Below, piece after piece: positions 57,234 to 64,000 of a stretch of DNA of 64,000 nt. Location of the stretch: NCBI GenBank assembly GCA_963920765.1, contig OY987244.1, positions 25,276,358-25,340,357 on the forward strand. Reading direction: 5' to 3'. The stretch is from Ulota crispa (taxonomy: Eukaryota; Streptophyta; Bryopsida; Orthotrichales; Orthotrichaceae). Position numbers and translations under genes: made by a program. The notes under the pieces were generated by a model. That model was not told the origin of the DNA, did not search any database, and was given only the letters and a program-made list of their open reading frames with translations. Each line of letters opens with the position of its first letter. Position 1 is the first letter of the stretch.

Positions 57234-58166
57234 TAAGTAGGGTAATTACTAAACCCTTTTTAAAACAAAATAGCATGTAACCTTTACAAATCTTAACATT
57301 GTGTAATTATTTTGCACAATCAAGCAAAAAATAAGATATTCTCTTTATGAAAAAATATATATAATCATTATTTATGATGATTCATTCAAGAAAAAGTAAT
57401 GATCTTGAACTGGTGGCTCTGTGCTTGGTAGCCAGAAAATAGGGCAGTACCCTGAAGAGCTTGAGGAGATTTTTACTCAGTTGGACAGCGCGTATCTTGC
57501 TGTGGCTTAGCTCAAGGCGCAACATTGAGCCATGTTGCAAAATGCGCCACAGTGCACTGGACCAAAATATATAGATGTCATAATCTGTATAATATTGGGT
57601 AAATCAAAAATTTGCATGTTTTTGTACATCACGCGCTTAACCACAATCTAACAAAGGCGACAATAAAAAATAACATAATAAAATTGCCAGTATACCAATC
57701 AAATGACATACAAGATAAACTACCGGCACTAGTGGTTGATTGCGCGAAAGCAAAGACCCGCTTTGCCCTTTTTCTTTTCACGTAGTCAAAAAGATACGAT
57801 GCTTAGATAGTACACTTGCAAACGCAAAAAACAATATGACTTATGGATCATTAATAAGCAAATCTAGTTTAGTTTCTTTTTATAGTGACAAACCATGAGA
57901 AATAACTTTATCTATAGGCATAACTCAGAAACCATAAAACACAACCTAACCTACAGGGTTAGGCCAAATATGATGGTGTAAGTTCAATTCTAGTTTGACG
58001 AGAGGGCCTTTGACCCATTCATGTGACTGTGAGTAATTGATCAATAATAAAAAGTCTGGCAATCCATGGGCCCTTGAGCTACCATTTGAAATGGTATTGA
58101 GGCCATTAAGAGAGTCTAATAACTAAAGAAAAGAAAAGAAAATTCCACAGATTAAATCAAATTTTG
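57234..58166. other. Mitochondrial spacer
   Basis: No gene recognised. A tRNA-5'-half-like string (TACTCAGTTGGACAGCGC near 57474) has no matching 3' half. Confidence 0.45.
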
Positions 58167-58251
58167 GCGGATATGATGGAATTGGTAGACATGCCAAGTT
58201 TAGGTTATGGTGACTATAATATTTGTGGGGGTTTGAGTCCCTCTATCCGTA
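58167..58251 (+). tRNA. trnL-UAG: tRNA-Leu (UAG), mitochondrial origin, degraded
   Basis: 85 bases with GCGGATA acceptor, class II long variable arm and T arm GGGGGTTTGAGTCCCTC. Anticodon loop TTTAGGT gives UAG. The acceptor has one G-T pair and the anticodon stem CCAAG/TATGG has a mismatch, so it is probably non-functional. Confidence 0.8.
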
Positions 58252-59494
58252 CAAGTTGAAACTTCAAATTCTGTGATCACCAGGCCTTTAGCGTTTGGCT
58301 AGCCTATTATATAATTACTATTTCTTAGTTAATACTGCTTCTTGAGATAGTATGCCACCAGCTATAGTAAATTGTCGAGCTGCACCCGACATATTCAACT
58401 AATGGAAGTTGATTAACAAAGCAACCACAAATTTACGTGCAAATCAACCAAATAGAAATGAAGAATAAAGATGCCCAATCCACAGTAAGCGTCAAGTATG
58501 ACAATATTCTGAAGTGACGACAATAAAATAACATAATGAGTCCATGATTTTCCTAGGTAATATAAGCTTAAAGCTAACCCTAAACTCTGCCCTTATTGCA
58601 AAACATAAGGCTATGACAAGAATTTCCAGAAACTTATCTTTCTTTAAATTATGATTATTCCCAGTAGAAGTTACGAGGCTCCAGAAACAACTATTTGTTT
58701 AGCATTATTATTTCCTAAATATATCATTGTGATCTATTTGATAATAGTATGACATGCATTTTCTAGTCCTAACCTATTTGTGCGGAAGGGACCACAGTGA
58801 TTGCACTATCCTTTAATCACTGCAGTTATTTTTGTGTATCTAACGCCTAAAAACAGGCTTAGTAATTTGAGTGGTTAGGTTTAAGACCCATACCAAGATT
58901 AAGTGTAATCAGATTGCTTGATCTATAGATATAAATCCCTATGATGTTTTGAAGTTTTTTATTAAAGATTTATGGCTGCCGCCCTCACCTAAATTCATAC
59001 AACATTTGACAAAAAAAAGGTATAACTACTATTAGGAAATTTAGTATTCTATCATAAATTTGTAAATCAATGGATCTTTCACCTTGCATAGTATTTGTAC
59101 TCTTGCCCCGTGGATCAAACACCAATTGTGATCAAATTGTTTTTGGAAATTAGGAGAGAAGCCATGCTGCTTAATTGGCAAAAAAAGAATATACGTTTAT
59201 TCATAAGAAAATTGCTCAATTCATAAATCAGATTCTAAACTGTGCTCTATTTATTTATTATGTATGCATAAGAAAACAGCTCAGGCTTAAAGTTATAGGC
59301 CCTTCATTCACAATATAGATGAATAGTTTGATTATCAAAAAATATTGTATATTGTAAAAGAACCTAAGCAAATTAACTGCCCCTACATTGTTCTGGTATG
59401 AGCCATTGGCAGAGTGGGAAGTTATTTTGTTTTTGTTTTAGGCGGGTGCGTAGCACTTTACAAGCTTCAAAAAAAAGGCAGTAGGTAGATTTTT
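58252..59494. other. Mitochondrial spacer
   Basis: No gene recognised. A short minus-strand frame starting at ATG near 58385 (MSGAARQFTIAGG) is not assigned. Confidence 0.45.
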
Positions 59495-59566
59495 TGGAGT
59501 ATAGCCAAGTGGAAAGGCTTCGGTTTTTGATACCGACAGGCAAAGGTTTGAATCCTTTTACTCCAG
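59495..59566 (+). tRNA. trnQ-UUG: tRNA-Gln (UUG), mitochondrial origin
   Basis: 72 bases, acceptor TGGAGTA/TACTCCA with discriminator G, anticodon stem TCGGT/ACCGA, loop TTTTGAT (anticodon UUG), T arm AAAGGTTTGAATCCTTT. Intact cloverleaf. Confidence 0.9.
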
Positions 59567-59583
59567 ATTTATGTAATTTTTGA

Positions 59584-59591
<8 letters not shown>

Positions 59592-59636
<45 letters not shown>
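59592..59636. repeat. (TA)n microsatellite
   Basis: About 45 bases of TA repeat directly at the 3' end of ccmFC. Confidence 0.95.
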
Positions 59637-59638
<2 letters not shown>

Positions 59639-61848
59639 ATTCCAATCCAATCTATATAAAGCCAGCTGACATAGAAAACCACACAAGCCTCCCAATGAAG
59701 CCAAAATAAAGCCTATCCAAATACAGAAAATGAAAGGTAGTTTCATTATGGTAATATACTAGCCTGTTTCAAAACTTTTAGTTCCAATTAAAGCATATAG
59801 ATCCGTAAAAAGATTACTATGTATAGCCACTTTGGTAGTGCTTGTTTCTCGATTAGAAAAAGAAAATATTTTTTCTGGGAACACAGTCAACCAAAGTGGG
59901 AAACTATGATGTTTGCAATTTCTCCATGATCTGTCACCATGGAAAAAAGTTGAAAAAATATATACATATATTTTTTCAACTTTTTCATTCTAGTACAAAA
60001 GAGCAGCAAGTGGCAACAAGTTGATTATGGCACAAAGTGATTCATCATAATCAAAAATGAATGGATTTTTTAAAGACGGTTTATAAATAATCAAATTACC
60101 ACAAATGGAATAAAAGGTGGGTCCATGTAATTGATCAATACCTTGCAAACAACAATGCTCTCTTTGTATATGTAGTTCAAAACCTAAAGGCAATAATTGA
60201 GTAAACTGTCTCTTTTTTGTGTTGGTTAACCCAAGCCACAGCATCACCGCAGGGGCTTGGCTTCCAAACCGTACGTGAGCCTATAGCCTCATACGGCTCT
60301 TCTCAAGGGGAACTCGAAAACCAAATAATAAATGAATAATAAAGTGGAAATTTACATAACATTTGTCTAAAAATCTTTTTTCTTGTTTATTCTACTTATA
60401 GGAACTCTCCACCATTCGTTATGCTGCGCCCTAAGTCCCTGCGTTGGCCTGGCACTTCAAGATTTACTTTACTAACGCAAGCAAAGTGAGCGTTTGCCCT
60501 GAAGGTCTTGTCTTTTTGGAAGAATCCTGTTCCCACTAGCTTACGGCTCGGCTGGCTTGCCAGTTTTACTGGAACTTAATGGGAATTATTCCGTTCCCCG
60601 GTTAGATCTTTGGATGTGAGATTTATTCCATGAGGAATAGTACAAATGTAGATGAATATCATCACAATCTCTTTTTCCGTATTGTTAGGAATGCTTAATG
60701 CCAGTTGCCAACTAGCGTTACCCACGGCCTAGCATTACCATTGGCAAGTCTCTCAAAGTGGTCAATACTGGGTGTTTTTGAGCAGCAAAGCTTATATCCA
60801 TTCACGTTAAGTTCATCCTAAGTCCTTGAACCTCTTGCACTAATTTGGGAAGAAGCCATCTTCCTATCAAGGTTCAAGAGTCGATTGAGCATCTCAATGG
60901 TGGGATTTAGAACCCGAATTCAACCAGAGTTCACACCCACATGGCGTGAGCTTAAACACAAGATGGTCGCGCATAAGCTGCTGGGTTGCACGACAAAAAA
61001 CACCCATAATAAAGATGCAAACTCCTCCATGAGAAATTTTCATAGTCATGGGAACTTTTTGAAAGTCATGACCAACATCCATCAGTCTTTTTGGTAAGGT
61101 GCGAACAATAAAAAATCTATTCCAAATATTTTCAAGGACAAAAGAATAAGCTTGCAAAAAAGCAAGCAGAGAATAAAAAGCCAAAATTTTGGTTTTCTTG
61201 TTGAAGTTGAAGGTTTTTGAAAATTGTAGCAAATAAATCAAAAATATTTTTGATTTATTTGAAAGAAATAAAAAGGAAAAATGTTCTTTTTTTAATTTCT
61301 TTATTTCTTTTTTTTTGTCAGGCCAACAAAGCGCTTGGCGCTTTCTTCTCTGTGCCCGCTTACGCGGTTTTCTTTTCTCTTCCATTCCAAGCCTACTCTC
61401 CTTGTTTGCCCATGTATTGCGCCTATATTTAAATGATAAAAAAATGTACAAAATAATAAAAAATAAGCACACTATAGAAAGATTCTAAATATGACAAGTC
61501 CCCCATAAATTTAAAAATAAAAAAATTTGAAAAAAAAAAACAAAAAAAATGCATTTTTAGCTCTAGTTTTGGGGGAGCTTTTTTCAATTATGTTGAGTAA
61601 TAAAATGTGTTTTGCTTTTACCAATACTATCCTTTCTGTTTTCTCCATAGAGCGTATGAATCCCCTAGAATGTACATGAACTAGAAGCAATAATAAAGAG
61701 GTAAAAATAGGTATTATAGTACCATGAGAAAAAGGAGCACCTGTGGGAACATCTTTACTTACCAACCATTGAAATAGTATGGGTGCTGCTGTACCACAAA
61801 GCACAACCATAAACATGAGAAAAAAAAAAGGTTCTGTAGTTGGACCAT
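59636..61848 (-). pseudogene. ccmFC: ccmFC, mitochondrial origin, with group II intron
   Basis: Starts at ATG 61846-61848 (MVQLQN) and ends at 59636. Exon 1 (61848-60992) has MVVLCGTAAPILFQWLVSKD and, at its end, VPMTMKISHGGVCIFIMGV; exon 2 (60223-59636) has RQFTQLLPLGFELHIQREHC, GPTFYSICGNLIIYKPSL and MKLPFIFCIWIGFILASLGG. CcmF proteins are inner-membrane subunits of the heme lyase for cytochrome c. Lesions: the T run after codon 7 is one base off frame, a frameshift near 59990, and TAG where Trp is expected before the ITIMKLPF segment. The gene starts 72 bases after ccmFN ends on the same strand, an arrangement suggesting co-transcription in the source mitochondrion. Confidence 0.9.
60224..60991 (-). 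other. Group II intron in ccmFC
   Basis: The 5' end reads GTGCAACCC (GUGYR-type). Domain V is at 60266-60299: 34 bases starting GAGCCGTATG and ending CACGTACGGTTT, with the AGC triad and a short terminal loop; domain VI follows. About 768 bases, no maturase ORF. The position fits the known land-plant ccmFC intron. Confidence 0.88.
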
Positions 61849-61919
61849 ATGCTCTATTTGTTTTTAGGATTTTGCTTTAAAGAAGAAAAGAATACAAGAT
61901 AAAAAAACTCAAAATTGAA

Positions 61920-63983
61920 TCAAAAAAATGATTCATTGGCAGGGCCGAAGGCTTCTCTTCTTTGGCCTTTGGCAAAGGCTTTGCGCCCCTGGTACGCTAC
62001 CTCTGTAGCCATAGCTCTTGGAAGGCGCAGAGCCTTTGCATAACAAATGACAGAAAAGCCAAAGGTTTCACCATGTAGATTCGAAATGTTGCTAGCTTTT
62101 TCTCTCTTTGGCCCAAAAAAAGAACTTTTTTTCTTTATGTATTTTATTTGCTTTGTATCCAATTAGTTTGTCATGGCCTTCTTTATCCTCCATCAGCTTT
62201 GATAAACAAGTAAATTGACGCAAGTGCATGAATAGAGTACTTTGCCGCAAATACCATAAGATCCGGTTTACGGGTTTTGGGGCTCTTAGGCTTTGATTCA
62301 ATGATAAATCAAAGAATGCACCAACTAGCCTAGTACTTGATTGCTGCTTCATTTGGAAAAAAACATCAAAGATATGCTAGTAATGTTGAGGAAGAAAAAC
62401 CATAAAAAGATTCCTTGTATAGAATCTGTAGCAAAACTACAAACAGAAGTTAGCAATCCAGAACGTACAAAAAAAGTTCCTAAAACACAACATAGAAAAG
62501 TGACCATATTAAGAAACAAAGTCCAATAATTCAATTTAGGGAAAATTACTGAATGAATACAAGCTGTAGCTAATAGCCAAGGCATAAAAGAAGCATTTTC
62601 TACAGGATCCCAAAACCACCAACCCCCCCACCCTAATTCATGATAAGCCCACCAATTTCCTAGCAATATGTCTACAGTTAAAAAACACTAGCATGTCAAG
62701 ATCCAAATTTGAATTTGTTTCCACCCGTGGTATTGTGGGCCAGAGACCACTTTATTCGCGCTACGGGTCCAACCAAAATACAAAAACACAATATTTGCTT
62801 TATGAACAACACGCTTAGTCCACTGGCTCTTTGTAAGATTCAGCCACTCTTTTGACCAAAGCAAAGAAGGCGACACCAAGTGCCCAAGCCCAAGCAGGCT
62901 TCTATTGCATAGCAAGATGAAAGCAAAACTGGGATAAAGAGAACAAGTATTTTCAAATAGATTTTTTCTAATTTTCTTTGCATTCTCCTGAGTAATCAAA
63001 TTATTTGTTATGCGAAAGAAAGCATCAAAAATTTTGGCCTTGCTTTCCCTTTGCACTGGCAAATAGAGTGCAGAGATACCATTCATTATTTTGGCTAGAC
63101 ATAAGCAAAAACCAATAGCACTGGTGACATATCTTGCATAAATGCAGGGAGGATGTATAGCTAATATAGGATCTTGTAAAACAAGATTTAATTCTGCAAG
63201 TGATTTAGTACAAACAAATGAAATTCAAACAAAAGGATTGGAACTTGCTAATAAGAAAATAAAAATAAATAAAGGAATGCCCATATAAATTTGCCGTTCA
63301 TCAATAAAGGAAACTTTATTATTTGCATTTTGTGCCAAAAAGAAAAAATCTAAATTGTTATATAAAGCGTAAAGCAAAAAAACAAAATCTAGATTTTTTT
63401 TTTTCAACTCTTTCCCTTTTTTAAGCCTTATGGGCCTTTTATTTTCTTCTGCATTTACACCATCTTTTAACCTTTTATCTGAGAGCTCTTGAACAATACC
63501 TAAGGGCGCCGCTTTGGATTGGCTCTTGAGGGAGCTTTTATGATTTATGGTGCCAAACAAGTTTTGCAACAAATGATGTCTGAATTGTTTATTTTCTTTT
63601 TTTATGAAGGAAGCGGAGCAAAAAGCCACAAGCAATCTACAAAAAAAAGAGATTTTTTTGCCCCCTCGTTTTGAAACATTGCAAGGTTGAACCCGATGAC
63701 CCAAAAAAAATCCATAGAAACTTAGGATCCAACACCATAATAACAAATTGCCCTCATGATTAGATCATATTCCTGATATTTTATAAAATTAAGGCGCATT
63801 AGCATTTGAGTTGGTAAATACATTGTAATTGAAAAAATTAGAAGAAATATAGCAAGACAAAACACCAAAAAAAGAAATAGTAAAGAGAAAAAAATAAAAT
63901 GAAATAGCCGCAGGTCTTTTGTTGTAAGTTAATGCGACAAAAATACTCAGTACTAAAAAATAATGGCCCAATTCATTATACAT
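61920..63983 (-). pseudogene. ccmFN: ccmFN, mitochondrial origin, interrupted
   Basis: From [20 protein letters not shown] at 63983 to the stop at 61920-61922, about 687 codon positions. The heme-handling WWD region is complete ([18 protein letters not shown], near 62590-62640), followed by [20 protein letters not shown]. Lesions: TAA after SNANAP, TGA for Trp in SGI-x-SNHEG, TGA after SSNPFV (CGA position), TAG for Trp after IWILTC, and a frameshift near 62110 in the HKEKK segment. The encoded protein would be the N-terminal partner of CcmFC in cytochrome c heme ligation. Confidence 0.9.
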
Positions 63984-64000
63984 TTTAGTAAATTTTGCTT

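Larger units (their letters stand above)
55409..64000. other. Nuclear mitochondrial DNA insertion (NUMT), continues past the window
   Basis: Contiguous mitochondrial-type sequence with tatC 3' end, rps4, trnG, trnS, trnL, trnQ, ccmFC (with group II intron) and ccmFN. Of the four protein genes, rps4, ccmFC and ccmFN carry stops or frameshifts, and tatC is only a 3' part. The neighbouring nuclear genes read cleanly across all exons, so sequencing error is an unlikely cause. Many of the changes are G-to-A on the coding strand (Trp to stop). Gene sequences resemble bryophyte mitochondrial genes. A mis-joined mitochondrial contig remains an alternative explanation. Confidence 0.82.

Noticed and set aside
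57465-57535. tRNA-like 5' half (ACTCAGTTGGACAGCGC)
   Set aside because: No matching anticodon arm, T arm or acceptor 3' strand could be found.
59636-63983. Functional mitochondrial genes rescued by U-to-C RNA editing
   Set aside because: Several stops derive from Trp codons and there are frameshifts; editing of pyrimidines cannot repair either.
55409-64000. Plastid origin of the organelle segment
   Set aside because: ccmFC, ccmFN and tatC are mitochondrial in plants, and no plastid gene is present.

Overview
The window looks like nuclear DNA of a land plant, most likely a bryophyte (moss or liverwort). Four intron-containing plant genes have GT-AG introns that join in frame by hand: an F-box/LRR gene, MED27, an SM protein of the SCFD2/MIP3 group and a LIFEGUARD-type Bax-inhibitor. 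They sit in very AT-rich intergenic DNA packed with inverted-repeat elements. The last ~8.5 kb is mitochondrial DNA with bryophyte-style genes (tatC, rps4, four tRNA genes, ccmFC with its group II intron, ccmFN), all with stops or frameshifts or incomplete. The species cannot be fixed from sequence alone.

Layout. 0-6 kb: nested inverted-repeat elements, including a 0.9 kb palindrome inside a TTAA-flanked element. 6.6-15.9 kb, minus strand: a decayed Ty3-type retroelement with gag zinc knuckles, protease, a captured cytosine-5 DNA methyltransferase, reverse transcriptase/RNase H, integrase and a C-terminal PHD finger; its upstream end is a strikingly GC-rich, CpG-rich block. 18.0-27.7 kb, minus strand: the F-box/LRR gene (13 coding exons, ~907 aa). 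27.7-33.1 kb: a head-to-tail array of about eight units, most of them long near-perfect palindromes, joined at a common ACTGTACAGTACCC-like junction. 34.2-38.4 kb, plus: MED27. 39.1-40.3 kb: nested MITE-like elements. 40.9-46.6 kb, plus: SCFD2/MIP3-like gene. 47.2-49.1 kb: three short TIR elements. 49.1-51.7 kb, plus: LIFEGUARD gene. 52.9-54.9 kb: further TIR elements and another palindrome. About 55.4-64.0 kb: nuclear mitochondrial insertion (NUMT), running off the right edge.

The four genes do not form a pathway: SCF ubiquitin-ligase adaptor, Mediator tail/head-linked subunit, ER/Golgi tethering SM protein, and membrane cell-death suppressor. The F-box gene and MED27 are divergently oriented and the palindrome array fills the DNA between their promoters. 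Three of the four genes have a tandem duplication in their 5' leader or first intron. Decay in both the retroelement and the mitochondrial insert is dominated by G-to-A / C-to-T changes (Trp, Gln and Arg codons to stops), as expected of methylated, silenced nuclear DNA. The most notable items are the methyltransferase- and PHD-bearing retroelement and the palindrome array.
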